This document shows, piece after piece, positions 1 through 11,149 of a DNA stretch of 64,000 nt (the first letter of the stretch is position 1; each line of letters starts with the position of its first letter). Position numbers and translations under genes: made by a program. The stretch is taken from assembly GCA_018398815.1 (NCBI GenBank), contig JAFLJL010014656.1:26038-90037 (forward strand), read 5' to 3'. Source of the stretch: Conus ventricosus (lineage: Eukaryota; Mollusca; Gastropoda; Neogastropoda; Conidae). The notes beneath the pieces were generated by a model, which did no database searches, was not told the origin of the DNA, and was given only the letters and a program-made list of their open reading frames with translations.

Positions 1-100
1 NNNNNNNNNNNNNNNNNNNNNNNNNNNNNNNNNNNNNNNNNNNNNNNNNNNNNNNNNNNNNNNNNNNNNNNNNNNNNNNNNNNNNNNNNNNNNNNNNNNN
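1..100. other. Assembly gap (N run)
   Basis: One hundred N bases; no sequence can be read. The next bases already belong to the 28-bp minisatellite, so the gap probably lies inside that array. Confidence 0.99.
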
Positions 101-490
101 GGGGGGGGGGAAAAAGGATAAAATCTATGGAGAGGTGGGAGAGGGAAATCCCGATATGGAGAGGGGGGAGAAGATGAATCATATGGAGAGGTGGGAGAGT
201 GAATTACATATGGAGAGGGGGAGAAGTGAAAAATCATATGGAGAGGTGGGAGAGGGAAATACGATATGGAGAGGTGGGGGAGAGTGAATATCATATGGAT
301 AGGTGGGAAAAGGGGAAATATCATATGGAGAGGTGGGAAGAGTGACATATCATTTGGAGAGGGGGGAGAGGGAATATCATATGGAGAGGTGGAGAGTGAC
401 ATATCTTATGGAGAGTGGGAGAGGGAAATACGATATGGAGAGGTGGGGAAGGGAAAATTCTATTTGGAGAGGTGGAGGGTATATAGTTCT
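101..490. repeat. 28-bp minisatellite, block A remnant
   Basis: Tandem copies of a roughly 28-bp unit built around 'gagaggtgggagagtgaaat' with variable 'accatgtg', 'atcatatg' or 'actatttg' segments. It is the same family as the large array at 41.4-47.7 kb, and the sequence that follows matches what follows that array. This makes it the truncated right edge of a paralogous array. Copies are more degenerate here than in block B. Confidence 0.9.
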
Positions 491-752
491 AAACTGATTT
501 AGAAGTTAACTTCCTTCGCCTCACCTCCTACCAGTTCAAAAAATGCCGAAAAAAGGGAACAGGCGATGAGAGAGATGCTTGCCTGGAAGCTAAGGGGACA
601 TGATCTAACAGTTTTAACCGCCTTACCCAGCAGCTTACTAAAGGACGAAACAGCCATGAAAATGGTCCCTCACTGGTCAAACTGAAGTGATTTGATAGTC
701 CCCGGTTTCCTTCACAAAGAACCACGAAAATTCGGATAAATCCAATCCTAAG

Positions 753-802
<50 letters not shown>

Positions 803-1619
803 ACCACACACACAACACGCACTATATCTTCAGGCAATAAATACAAAACCAGAGAAGAGCGGGCTGGTCAACAAAGCCCAGTCCATCTGGATGCTGACAA
901 GGGGGTTAAAATAGTTGGGATGAGGGCCAAAGAAAAAGAAGCGTTCCAACAAGAACACCAGTATGAGCAAAGCTTGAATAGGAATTTCGAGCATTTCGAA
1001 AGATGTAGTAGTTGGATTGAACAACACCACAACGCATATTTAGTGCACAAGCTCAAGGATGTACATATGATTTGGTATCCGTAGCACTATATCAGGCCTA
1101 CCATGTCAAAAAGAGAGTTGTGAACCAGTCTTGTCACAACATGCCGTGGGAAATCATCGTGTAGTAAAAATTACGAAGCATATCTCGTACACAAACTCAA
1201 GGATGCACAGATAAACTATGTACTGCTGCACTATATTAGTCTATGCATGTCAAAAAGATAGCTGTAGAAATAATCCTTTAGCCACAACGTTTAAGTGCGA
1301 ATTTGTGCGGCCGTTCTTTGCTTCCTGCATAAAGTTCCGACGTCGGCAATAAAAAAACTTAATGACATTTAAGGATTATGAGATGTATGCACGTTTGAAT
1401 CCTCCAAAAAGCGGTGGAACTACGTGTTCAGAGCAGAACGATTTTGGCTCATGGCCGCATTACATGTGTCCATGATTCTCAAGGCCAGATGCAGTCATCT
1501 GAATGTGAGCCAGACCCGGACTGCAGAACAAAAAGATGTGACGTCCATGCATCGACTGGGTCCAACAGAGCCCCTACCCCCAAACTTTGTTGAAATCTGG
1601 GAGAGCACAGCTGACTCAA
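491..1619. other. Block A non-coding flank, duplicated at 47690-48600
   Basis: No convincing gene is seen. The stretch is recognisably similar, with indels, to 47690-48600: shared segments include 'atgatctaacagttttaac'-like text, 'aacaagaacaccagtatga' and the 'cagacccggactgcagaac' region. It is the left unique part of a segmental duplication. A homopolymer tract of 50 C lies inside at 753-802. Confidence 0.7.
753..802. repeat. Poly(C) tract
   Basis: About 50 consecutive C bases. The block B paralog at about 47.96 kb has no such tract. It is either a recent expansion or an assembly homopolymer artefact. Confidence 0.85.
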
Positions 1620-2124
1620 GAACTTCCTGAAGATTACAACAGGAAGTATTTTTTGAGGATGCAGAGAGAAACGGTCCAGAAGCATAAGTTATGCCGGCTC
1701 AGAGAACCTTCTGCTGAACACCAACCGTGATCCATTTCTGGGAGCTGCGAGCGACGGTTGCAGAAGCAGCAGTGTTCCAGGGCAGAAATCATTTTGAAGA
1801 CGCAGAGAGAATTGGTGCGAAAGCAGCAGTCGAATCAGGCCTAGAGAACTGCTGCTGATTCCCAACAGGATCATTTAGGGAATCTGCAGAGAGAATAGAG
1901 CAGAAGCAGCAGCCGAAGGAGGCTCAGAGCACGTTCTGCTGATTACCAGCAGAAATGCTTAATGGAACTTGCAGAGAGAATAGTTGCAAGAAGCAGCCAG
2001 GTCGTACCAGCGACCTCATTTCTGGAATCTGCCGAGAGAATGGTGCCGACCCCCCCCCCCCCCCCCCACCCCCACCCCCCTCACCCCCACCGCCCCCCGC
2101 CCCACCTGCCCAACCCCCCACCCC

Positions 2125-2155
<31 letters not shown>

Positions 2156-2265
2156 GAAGCAGCTCAGAGGGAAACGTTCTGCTGTTACCAACAGAATTCA
2201 TTTCTGGAATTCAGAGAGAGAATGGTTACGGAAGCGAGTAGTCGATGAGGTCTGAGAACCTGCTG
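1620..2265. repeat. Degenerate 57-bp tandem repeat, block A
   Basis: Diverged units share 'gcagcagtcg', 'atttctggaatctgc' and 'agagagaat' segments. The family is the one found in cleaner form at 48610-49000 and 53955-54275. It is interrupted by C-rich tracts at about 2050-2155. The unit length is a multiple of three and lacks stops in several frames, so open frames here are not evidence for a gene. Confidence 0.8.
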
Positions 2266-2770
2266 CGTACTCCATTGGTTGACGAACGAACGGAAATCAG
2301 CGAACGTTGAAATGGAAGGATGGGAGATGACGTCCGAAGTGGAGCCAGGAAAGGAGGGAGCTCACTGTGTGTTCCACTGTCGGTTTAGACGTCCCTGTCA
2401 AGGGGCCATCACCCCCAGTATCTGTATGCTGGAAGCATGGTAGCTTCCCCTACTCCCTTCAAATGCTTGTAAGATGGAGTCCTGGACTGTGGGTTTCTGA
2501 ACACGCAATTGAATGACGTTAGTTTGTGCAGGTAAGTGAAAGACAAATATCATTCTTTGACCAACGTGGATTTCTGAACACGCCAATATGAATGAATTAG
2601 TTTGTGCAGGTAAAGTGAGAGACAAATATCATTCTTTGACAAACGTGGTTTTTGAAACACGACAGTATGAATGACATTAGTTTGGACGCGAAGTGAGGAG
2701 AGAAATACACTTCTTTGACCGCAGTGGCGATCTTTACGTTATCTCATACTTGCTTACGGTCACTGTTACA
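2266..2770. repeat. Donor-like direct repeats and duplicated flank
   Basis: Unique sequence (2280-2480) is closely matched at 49040-49230. It is followed by three roughly 75-bp direct repeats containing 'tttctgaacacgcc', 'gacattagtttgtgcag' and 'gtaagtga'. The junction 'tgcag|gtaagt' in the first two units looks like a consensus 5' splice site. No exon can be assigned upstream of it. Confidence 0.7.
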
Positions 2771-3504
2771 TCATTATATTGTGGTCAGTTGTGTTTTTGC
2801 TTTGTAAGTATTTCATTCATTCTGTTATAGACCACATGGTCTTTGCCCTAATTGTTGAACCATTATGTTTACTGTCTTGTTTTTTTTTTGCCTTGTTTTT
2901 GCTTTTTTTTTCCCCTCATACTTTTATATCACCCATATACAGATTGTTCTGTAGGCTTTTATCTCAACTTCCTGTCAGAGAGAATACTGCGGTATGCCAT
3001 TATTACGTTTAATCTTACAGGGAGTCTGTGCCGTGCCATTTATATGGTCGTGTTACTAGTTTACTGCTTTTCTTTGCCATTGTTGAAACGTCATGTATAC
3101 AGGTCACCTCCTCTGTGCATTATTTCAACCAAATCATCATATTCCAGTTCTCATACCTGCTAGTGTTATATCATCATATTTGTTCCATATTCTTCTGTGC
3201 ATTGTTACTTCATTCATATGACAGGTTTTATGCTCATTACAGTGTTACATTATTGTGCTATATGTTACACTGTTCGTTCCAGCTTTTCTTGTTACAGTCT
3301 AAATGGGAAATGTCTCTCTATTCTTTGGCATTTAAACATCATCATGTACAGATCGACAGTTTCTATGCCATTGTTCCATTTTCCTATTGTACAGTATGCA
3401 TTTCTTTGTGGCTGCATCATTTATGCTGGCTATTCGTTTTCTATCGTTGTTCTTGTTTGGGTTCCATTCAAAGGTCAGAGTCGTTTCGTTGTTTATATGT
3501 CCAG
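2771..3504 (+). repeat. Intron with about 35-bp pyrimidine-rich repeats
   Basis: Imperfect direct repeats of the type 'ttgttacatcatcat' followed by 'ttccagttcat' or 'ttacaggtca' fill the sequence before the first EGF exon. The same repeats precede the paralogous exons at 49.4-50.3 kb and 55.3-56.1 kb. Many units end in acceptor-like 'tttcag' or 'ttacag'. It ends in the acceptor 'tatatgtccag'. Confidence 0.75.
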
Positions 3505-3639
3505 GGGGTGTGTTGATGGTGGTAGGGGACCAGTGTTCCAACAAGGACTGGTCCCCGGGATGTGCCAATACGCAGTGTAGTCAGTGTTCAGGAGAGTTAG
3601 CCCCTGTGAACACTGGCTACACAGGAGACACGTGTACAG
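3505..3639 (+). pseudogene. EGF-like exon, type E1, degraded copy
   Basis: Homologous to the intact 132-bp E1 exons at 50346 and 56159. It keeps the acceptor 'tatatgtccag', the final 'NTGYTGDTCTG' coding stretch and the donor 'acag|gtaagt'. It is 135 bp and has several internal indels and substitutions that disrupt the 8-cysteine reading frame. Either the exon is decayed or the local consensus is poor. It would encode one EGF/laminin-EGF-like module of a secreted or cell-surface receptor of MEGF or scavenger-receptor-F type. Confidence 0.75.
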
Positions 3640-3760
3640 GTAAGTGAAATATGACCACACAGGAGGACAGTTATACGACAACTGTGATGTCAACTGAAAC
3701 AGGAGACAGTATACCGACAAACTGTGCTGTCATCTTGACACACAGGGAACACAGAGCTGT
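3640..3760 (+). repeat. Post-exon 44-bp intronic repeats
   Basis: Directly after the donor, two to three diverged copies of a roughly 44-bp unit ('aactgaccacacaggagaca', then 'gttataccgacaactgtgat') run into the intron. The same units follow each E1 exon (6199-6360, 50478-50640, 56291-56420), so repeats and exon were duplicated together. Confidence 0.75.
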
Positions 3761-3776
3761 CATGTCACACTGATGG

Positions 3777-3817
<41 letters not shown>

Positions 3818-3932
3818 GTGTGTGTGTGGTGTGTGTGTGTGTGTGTGTTAGAAGAGAGAGAGAAGAGAGAGAGAGAGAAGGAGAGAAGTGAGTGAGAGAA
3901 GAGAGGAGAGAGAGAGCCAGGAGAGCGGTGAG
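3777..3932. repeat. GT then GA microsatellite
   Basis: (GT)n with small interruptions passes into (GA)n, ending near 'gagagagatcataat'. The block B counterpart is at 50673-50883 with the same unique flank ('atcataat...ttttgcatgttc'). Confidence 0.95.
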
Positions 3933-4829
3933 ACCGAGCGAGAGAGATCATAATGTTATAATTTTGCATGTTCAGCTTAACAAAATGCACGGGAAGGAAT
4001 CTTTCCTCAGTCCGCATACACAATGACGTCCCTGGCAGTAATTCAACATTGTTTTCACACCGCATAACCGACTCAAAGGACAGATCCATAGTGGTGTTCG
4101 AGTGGCAGAATCTTGGCCTCCTTCGTGTTTCATCTTGTTTGCTGTTCTGTGAACATGATTACAAAACAACACCGGTAACAATTTTACGCTTCATTTTCTT
4201 CACAGATCAATTGTGACTTGAGGAACTAACCAAGTATTTTTGGTGTGGAATACAGAGTACGGTTCCAGTTCAGACAGGGGGATATAAATTCAAACCTGTG
4301 AGATTTACAATAGCTTATATAATGAAGGGCGTGACGTGACTCAAGATGTGATCCCATTAAATCATGGTTCAGTGTTCTGGTTCTATGATTTTAATAGGAC
4401 ATTAACTGATAAAGAATCGTTCAGGACTTTTACTATTTCCTAGTTTAACATGTACTAGGGACTAGTACTATATTTTTCACGAATAGTCACATTTCCAATT
4501 ATATGGAAAGTTGGTATTTTGTGTTTTCAGCATGTTCTTTATAAGAAAAATGAAACATGAGGGAATAACACGAGCAATTTTGTGCAGAAAATTACTTCCC
4601 CAGATGGAACGCTGTTGTTTTTTCCATCGTAAAACTGTCTGCGAAGGCGGTATCATAAGTCATTCCAATCTTGGCAGAAAGAAATGTGCTGTCGCTTGTA
4701 AGTATGTGTGGTAGAAGGTATTTGTTTGTGCTTTTATGGGAAAATCATGAAAATTCGCCGACGGCGAAAAGAGAGGTTGTTACGCCATGATTAGTCTTTG
4801 TGCTCATGCGTGGAAAAAAGTGTTACGAA
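3933..4829. other. Intron sequence, duplicated at 50884-51900
   Basis: No gene is seen. The sequence aligns piecewise with 50884-51900 (for example 'aattcaacattgttttcaca' and 'ccatgattagtc'/'ccatgatcagtc'), which supports a segmental duplication. Block B additionally carries a 45-bp repeat expansion here. Confidence 0.7.
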
Positions 4830-4844
4830 AAATAAGTTATGCTG

Positions 4845-5254
4845 TCTTTCCATTTCAGATTGTCAAGACAAAACTACCGGATGTTATCTTCCATTTTCAG
4901 ATGTGTCAAGTCAACTAATACAGATGTTGTCTTATATTTTCAGATTGTCAAGACATCTACTACCAGATGTTGTCTTCTATTTTCAGATTGTCAGACAACT
5001 ACTACCAGATGTTGTCTTCATTTTCGATTGTCAAGACTACTACTACAGATGTTGTCTTCTATTTTCATGGAGTGTCCAAGACAAACTACTACAGATGTTG
5101 TCCTTCGATTATCAGATTGTCAAGACAATATACTACCAGATGTTGTCTTTTTTTTCGCTTTTCAGATTGTCAAGACAACGTATACCCAGATGTAGTCTCC
5201 TATTTTCTGATTGTCAAGACAAATACTACCAGATGTTTTGTCTTCTATTTTCAG
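4845..5254 (+). repeat. 43-bp repeat of a splice acceptor plus exon start, block A
   Basis: About ten units of roughly 43 bp, each holding a pyrimidine tract 'gtcttctattttcag' followed by 'attgtcaagacaactactac'. The last unit runs directly into exon E2 at 5255. The repeat is therefore a multiplication of the exon's own 3' splice site and first codons. Copies are more diverged than in block B. Confidence 0.9.
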
Positions 5255-5357
5255 ATTGTCAAGACAACTACTACCAGGACCCCTATGGCACATGCGCCTC
5301 GTGCCAGCTAACTGGCCAGTCACACAACTGCACCAGTCCAACAGGCCAGATGTAGCG
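5255..5357 (+). pseudogene. EGF-like exon, type E2, frame-disrupted copy
   Basis: Paralog of the intact 102-bp exon at 52666-52767. The acceptor 'ctattttcag' and the donor-like 'gcg|gtcagg' are kept. The coding frame starts as 'DCQDNYYQ' and continues with 'YGTCASC', then is shifted in the 'cagctaactggccag' segment, where the intact copy has a Cys, and ends 'SPTGQ' before a stop. Length is 103 bp, one more than a phase 1-1 exon allows. A polishing error could explain it. Confidence 0.75.
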
Positions 5358-5902
5358 GTCAGGTCAGTGATGGATTTTTTTTCTTTGTTTTGTTGTTGTA
5401 TTTAAATTCTCTTTCGGGTTTTCGGTCAGTTTTATTAAGTTCTCTATAATCAGTATTTTCCGGACCAAATAAAAACATTCAATGATAAGTGCCTGCAGAG
5501 TTTAGTCATCTAAATGTGAGGGTGTGCCTGTTCTGTATTTTTCAGTTTTATTACCACACAACGCTCTGTGTGTGTGTGTGTGTGTGTCTGTGTGTGTGTG
5601 TGGTGTGTGTGTGTGTGTGGTGTGTGTGTGTGTGTGTGTGTGTGTGATGCGTTGTAATTGTATCACACAACAGTATGCGATATACTTATTTCACCAGGAC
5701 ATTACAGTTGTTTGGTACTAAATCCAATGACTTCAGAAATATTGCCGTGTGCAGTCGTTAAAGAACGCGGGGCTTAGTAAAATAGATTCAATTCCGGAAT
5801 AAGCCGGTCTCTTTATGTCCAAAACAAGATATGACATTGCTGTCTTTCTAAGATAGTGTGCAGTTTAAAAAAAAGCAAGGTGTTATACATGGCAGCAGGC
5901 TC

Positions 5903-5945
<43 letters not shown>

Positions 5946-6068
5946 GTGTGGTGTGTGTGTGTGTGTGTTGTGTGTGTGTGGGTGCTGTGTGCGATGTGGT
6001 GAGTGAGTGAGTGTGTGAAAATATTGCTCATCGTGAGCTCAGAAGTGTTTCCGTGTTTATATGTCCAG
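5358..6068. repeat. Intron with two GT microsatellites
   Basis: Contains (GT)n at about 5563-5647 and 5908-5992, separated by sequence with no recognisable gene. It ends in the E1 acceptor 'tatatgtccag'. Confidence 0.85.
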
Positions 6069-6198
6069 GGTGTGTTGATGGATGTACGGGGACCAGTGTC
6101 CACAGCCTGTTCCCCGGGATGTCCCAATCAGCAGTGTGGTCAAGAGTCGGGAGAGTGTAGCCCCTGTAACACTGGGTACACAGGAGACACGCGTACAG
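6069..6198 (+). CDS. EGF-like exon, type E1 (two bases short)
   Basis: Matches the intact E1 exon, with acceptor 'tatatgtccag' and donor 'acag|gtaagt', and reads 'TACSPGCPNQQCGQESGEC' in its second half. Two single-base deletions relative to the 50346 and 56159 copies (in 'gatggatgtacgg' and 'cagtgtccac') shift the first third out of frame, giving 130 instead of 132 bp. The module is one EGF-like domain of a MEGF-type extracellular protein. Both missing bases sit next to short homopolymers, so assembly error is likely. The last Cys is replaced by Arg ('GDTRTG'). Confidence 0.7.
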
Positions 6199-6419
6199 GT
6201 AAGTGAAAACTAACCACACAGGAAACAGTCATACCCGACAACTGTGATGTCAATCTGACACACAGGAGAAAGTTATACGACAACTGTGATGTCAAAACTG
6301 AACCAGCAGGCGAAAGTTAGTACGACAACTTTGATGTAAAAATCGCAACACAGGGAAACTCTGTGCACAGGTTGCAAACACATACATAATACAGATGGCG
6401 CATCCACCAACTTCGACCT
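6199..6419 (+). repeat. Post-exon 44-bp intronic repeats
   Basis: Diverged copies of the 'cacaggagaaagttatacga' unit that follows every E1 exon; no gene. Confidence 0.65.
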
Positions 6420-6500
6420 CCCTCCACACAACACACAACACGCACCGACGCCGCACGCACGCACGCACGCAGCACGCACGCACGCACGCACGCACGCACG

Positions 6501-6532
<32 letters not shown>

Positions 6533-6612
6533 CAAACACACACACACACGCGCGCGCGGCGCACTCCTTAAAACCTATACACACACACTCACATAAACAC
6601 TCATTAAACACA

Positions 6613-6653
<41 letters not shown>

Positions 6654-6789
6654 ACACACACACAACACACCACCACACACAACACACGCTCGCACTTACA
6701 CACACAAACACACACACACACACCCACCCACACCACACACACACACACCCACCACACGCTCACATACACACACATACACAAACACAACA

Positions 6790-6839
<50 letters not shown>

Positions 6840-6878
6840 ATTACACACACGCGCGCGCACAGCACGCACGCACACACA

Positions 6879-6957
<79 letters not shown>

Positions 6958-7230
6958 CACCCGCACACACACACGCGTGCGCGCACACCACAAACACACA
7001 CGCACACCACACACTCACACCACACACACACACACACACACACACACAACACACACACACACACACACCACACACACACACATACACCTAGGCACACGCC
7101 CCAGGCACTCGCCCACACAACGCACACACAGAGCGAACTCGAATACTCTCAAGACACCGCCACAAAAACACGCGCGCGCACGCACACACACACACACACA
7201 CCACACACACACACACACCCACCACACACA

Positions 7231-7264
<34 letters not shown>

Positions 7265-7436
7265 ACACCCACCCACACACACACACCACACACGTACGCA
7301 CGCGCGGAACGCACGCTCGCTGCGCGCGCCCACACACACATGCACACACACACACACACACACCACACCCACACCAAACACACACACACACACACTCACA
7401 CACACACACACACACACACATCACCACAACACATGA
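6420..7436. repeat. CA/CG-rich microsatellite field
   Basis: About 1 kb of (CA)n interrupted by 'cgcacgcacgcacg' and 'gcgcgcgc' runs. Open frames of Cys-Val or His-Thr repeats on both strands are artefacts. Alternating purine-pyrimidine sequence of this type can adopt Z-DNA. The counterpart in block B is at 56815-57272. Confidence 0.97.
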
Positions 7437-7665
7437 TGGGGAGGGGGGGGAAACGACTTACATATGTAAATAACAACTAAGTCGGTGTTGTCTTGTCCTT
7501 TTTCATCTTCACCCTTCTGCAAACTTGATTGCTGGCCTGGTTCAAACGAAACAATAAAACCTCCGTCCTTGGCATGCATCTGTCTGGAAAGACATCACAT
7601 GGGAGACAAACTGCCAACCGGAAGAGAATTTCCTGCAACATTCAGGTCCGGCTTCCATAAATAGG
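7437..7665. other. Unique intron sequence, duplicated at 57900-58110
   Basis: No gene is seen. It matches block B around 'ttgtccttttcatctt' and 'aacattcaggtccggctt'. Confidence 0.6.
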
Positions 7666-8106
7666 TAGACTGAGGTTCTGAATGTACTGTTTCAGTATAT
7701 AGGGTAAGGCGACTGAGGTATGACTGTACTGACTTCAGTACACGGGTAGGGGCGACTGGTACGTCTGAATTAAGACTTCAGTATATAGGGTAAGGTCGAT
7801 GAGGTCTGACTGTACTGAACTTCGTATCATAAGGTAAGGCGACTGAGGTTGAATGTATGACTTCAGTATATAGGGTAAGGGCGACGAGGTCTAATTGTAC
7901 TGAACTTCAGTAATTTAGGGTAAGCCGACTGAGGTTAATTGTTGCTGACTTCAGTTATATTGGGTAAGGTCGACTGAGTCTGACTGTATTGACTTCAGTA
8001 TATAGGGTTAAGGGCCGACTGAGGTCTGAATGTACTGACTTCAGTATATAGGGTCAGGGCGACTGAGGTCTGACTGTACTGACTTCAGTATATAGGGTAA
8101 GGGTGG
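7666..8106. repeat. 43-bp minisatellite ('ctgacttcagtatataggg')
   Basis: About ten imperfect units of roughly 43 bp containing 'tactgacttcagtatatag' and 'gactgaggtctga'. Indels are frequent. About six units of the same family lie at 58110-58370. Confidence 0.9.
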
Positions 8107-8535
8107 CACGGCCAACATGGTGGGGAAATTTCAGGACAAGGTTACCCACAAACGACAAACGAACATCTAGTTTGTTGCTTGGCTGGTTTGCTTCTGACCC
8201 ACACACCTGACAAAGCTTTTTGTCATCTCCCCGGTGGTTCCAGACAAGAAGAAACAGACCTTTGACCGGTGCAGAAACTGTTGGGTCACGGGGAAAAAAC
8301 CCAGAAGGCAGCACAGGACATGTTTGAACGGTGTCAGGTCGTCTGAACAGTCTTGGCTACATACTTGTAGCATGGCATCTGTCTTGGCTACATACTTGTA
8401 GCATGGCATCTCGGAACCAAATTTGTCACCAGTATGTACCATGGTATTTGCACGGCTGCTTTTGCCGCTGCCATAAAGTGTATACAGAATATCCAGCATT
8501 TGACGGTGAAGCTGCGAACGGGCAGGCAGTATGCT
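8107..8535. other. Duplicated unique segment between minisatellites
   Basis: Similar to 58375-58705 (shared 'cagcacaggacatgtttgaa' and 'taaagtgtatacagaatatc'). An internal duplication of about 41 bp ('cttggctacatacttgtagc') occurs at 8352-8408 and is absent from block B. No convincing gene; short open frames do not agree between the two blocks. Confidence 0.65.
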
Positions 8536-8812
8536 GAGGGGCCTGAGGGAAAGGGCTAAAGGTACAGCCAGTGCTGAATGACTGAGGGAAAGGGCTAAAG
8601 GTACAGCCAGAGCTGAATGACTGAGGGAAAGGGCTAAAGGTACAGCCAGTGCTGAATGACTGAGGGAAAGGGCATAAGGTACAGCCAGAGCTGAATGACT
8701 GAGGGAAAGGGCTAAAGGTACAGCCAGAGCTGAATGACTGAGGGAAAGGCTAAAGCTGAATGATTGAGGGAAAGGGCTAAAGCTACAGCCAGAGCTGAAT
8801 GACTGAGGGCAG
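8536..8812. repeat. 39-bp minisatellite, about 7 units
   Basis: Units contain 'gaatgactgagggaaagggc' followed by 'taaaggtacagccag'. The paralogous array at 58712-60355 has about 42 units, so the array changed size about six-fold after duplication. Confidence 0.95.
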
Positions 8813-8983
8813 GTATGGGTCAGACAGCAGACAGCTGCTGTAGAAGGGTCAGTGACGTGGCTGATGCTACTGACTCCCAGACATCAACATCTTCGTTCAA
8901 CAGCCATTCTGATGAAGATTTTGGCGATAATTCACGTGATTGTACATTCTGTGATCAAACTGATTACATGCTTGTTGTTTCTG
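8813..8983 (+). other. Conserved duplicated segment, possible coding remnant
   Basis: An open frame reads 'HSDEDFGDNSRDCTFCDQT'. The copy at 60365-60533 reads 'HSDEDFGENLRGCTFCDKT' in a matching frame. The sequence runs directly into a CA array with no donor. It could be an old exon or simply a well-conserved intronic duplicate; the upstream frames differ between copies. Confidence 0.3.
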
Positions 8984-8984
8984 T

Positions 8985-9362
<378 letters not shown>

Positions 9363-9386
9363 ATGCTTGTATGTTTCACATTTCAG

Positions 9387-9400
9387 ACTGTCCTGCGTAA
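9387..9400 (+). pseudogene. Start of EGF-like exon type E4, truncated by a 33-bp array
   Basis: After the acceptor 'cacatttcag' only 'actgtcctgcg' remains before the 33-bp minisatellite begins and a stop follows. The paralog at 60697 has the same acceptor and continues as a full EGF-like exon. The exon body appears to have been replaced or separated by the repeat in this block. Confidence 0.55.
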
Positions 9401-10302
9401 TGATGTAGCTACTTTGAGACCATCTCTGCGTAATGGTGTAGCTACTTTGAGACCATCATCTGCGTAATGGTGTAGCTACTTTGAGACCATCTCTGCGTAA
9501 TGGTGGAGCTACTTTGAGACCAATCTGCGTAATGGTGGAGCTACTTTGAGACCATCTCTGCGTAATGGTGGAGCTACTTTGAGACCATCTCTGCGTAATG
9601 GTGTAGCTACTACTTGAGACCATCTCTGCGTATGTGTAGCTACTTTGAGACCATCTCTGCGTAATGGTGTAGCTACTTTGAGACCATCTGTGCGTAATGG
9701 TGTAGCTACTTTGAGACCATCTCTGCGTAATGATGTAGCTACTTTGAGACCATCTGTGCGTAAATGGTGTAGCTACTTTTGAGACCACTCTGCGTAATTG
9801 TGTAGCTACTTTGAGACCATCTCTGCGTAATGGTGTACTACTTTGAGACCATCTCTGCGTAATGGTGTAGCTACTTTGAGACCATCTGTGCGTAATGGTG
9901 TAGCTACTTTGAGACCATCTGTGCGTAATGGTGTAGCTACTTTGAGACCATCTCTGCGTAATGATGTAGCTTCTTTGAGACCATCTTGCGTAATGGTGTA
10001 GCTACTTTGAGACCCATCTGTGCGTAATGGTGTAGCTACTTTGAGACCATCTCTGCGTAATGATGTAGCTACTTTGAGACATCTCGTGCGTAATGGTGTA
10101 GCTACTTTGAGACCATCTCTGGTGTAAATGGTGTAGGTACTTTGAGACCATCTGTGCGTAATGGTGTAGCTACTTTGAGACCATCTCTGCGTAATGGTGT
10201 AGCTACTTGAGACCATCTCTGCGTAATGGTGTAGCTAATTTTTGAAACCATCTGTGCGTAATGGTGTAGCTACTTTGAGACCATCTGTGCGTAATGGTGT
10301 TT
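9398..10302. repeat. 33-bp minisatellite, about 27 units
   Basis: The unit is 33 bp and contains 'tgcgtaatggtgtagctact' and 'ttgagaccatct'. Units alternate between 'ctgtgcg' and 'ctctgcg' variants. Because 33 is a multiple of three, the minus strand shows long open frames of an 11-residue repeat ('RWSQSSYTITH'), with no gene context. The array is absent from block B. Confidence 0.95.
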
Positions 10303-11149
10303 GCTGCTGTGATGTCACACGAGTAATCCCTGGTGAGGACACGTAATCTGTGCATATCGGTAAAAACCATTGTGCGCTGTTGACAAAAATGGCGTATATG
10401 GAAGAAATGTGCCCTGTCGACAAGGTACATCAGTTGTGGCATCCAATCCACGTCACAGCATTGTGTGACGTGGTGTGTTTTGCTCATGTGAAGGATGTAG
10501 TCCAGCACTAAAGCTACATACCTGTCAGAGGGGCACACAACGTATGTTAGGATTTGAACATGAGCATTTATCCCCAAGGTGTAGAAATAAAACCACAACA
10601 CGTCCATTAAAGAATTACTCACTATTTTGTACTCACAGCTAACACTTGGCTCTGTACATAAAAACACTAACAACCGTATAGCACAATTCTGTAAAAAAAA
10701 AAGAGAAAGAAATCTTACAGTAAGGACAAAACTTTGTCCCTTGAAATGAGGTTTTAGAAAGCTTAGGACAGTGACCAGATTTGGTCTGGTTTTATTCCAC
10801 ATGAAAGGTCCGACAATTTAGGTATGTAATGGATTGAAAATAAATTTCATGGGTCGTGTCCGTTCTTTAATTCTTTTTCAGAAACAGTTTTTTTCCCTTA
10901 TGGCTGTAACACTCTGAAAGGTAAACGGCCCTTACGGTGTTTGACTATAAGAAGACTGAAATAAACACATACTAACATTTGACGTCTTTCTGCATCATGC
11001 AATACAACCAGTTTGTGACGGGTCTCCGACGCTCCCCCTCGTTATTAAAATAAGATTTTCATATTCAGGATGCAGGGGTTATAGACAGAAGTATTTACGC
11101 TTTCACAACCAAATATGGCCGCTCCTCCCCCCATGAGGACAGCAACTTT
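10303..11149. other. Block A right flank, duplicated at 63690-64000
   Basis: No gene is supported. The segment from about 10776 ('tggtctggttttattccaca', 'gtatgtaatggattgaaa') matches 63707-63960, including an acceptor-like 'attctttttcag'. A next exon of the same gene family may follow, but the N gap interrupts here. Confidence 0.6.

Noticed and set aside
3028..3516. Long plus-strand frame before the first EGF exon
   Set aside because: Derived from pyrimidine-rich intronic repeats ('ttacatcatcat'); the frame is not kept in the two paralogous introns.
6273..7480. Cys-Val and His-Thr rich proteins in CA arrays
   Set aside because: Pure dinucleotide repeat translation, open on both strands; the same applies at 8.9-9.4, 36.5-36.9 and 56.8-57.3 kb.
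9456..10216. Minus-strand 11-residue repeat protein
   Set aside because: Period 33 bp guarantees an open frame; frames are broken by unit indels and there is no supporting context.
9398..10302. CRISPR-like array of regular short repeats
   Set aside because: There are no unique spacers; units are contiguous 33-bp direct repeats in a eukaryotic intron-like context.
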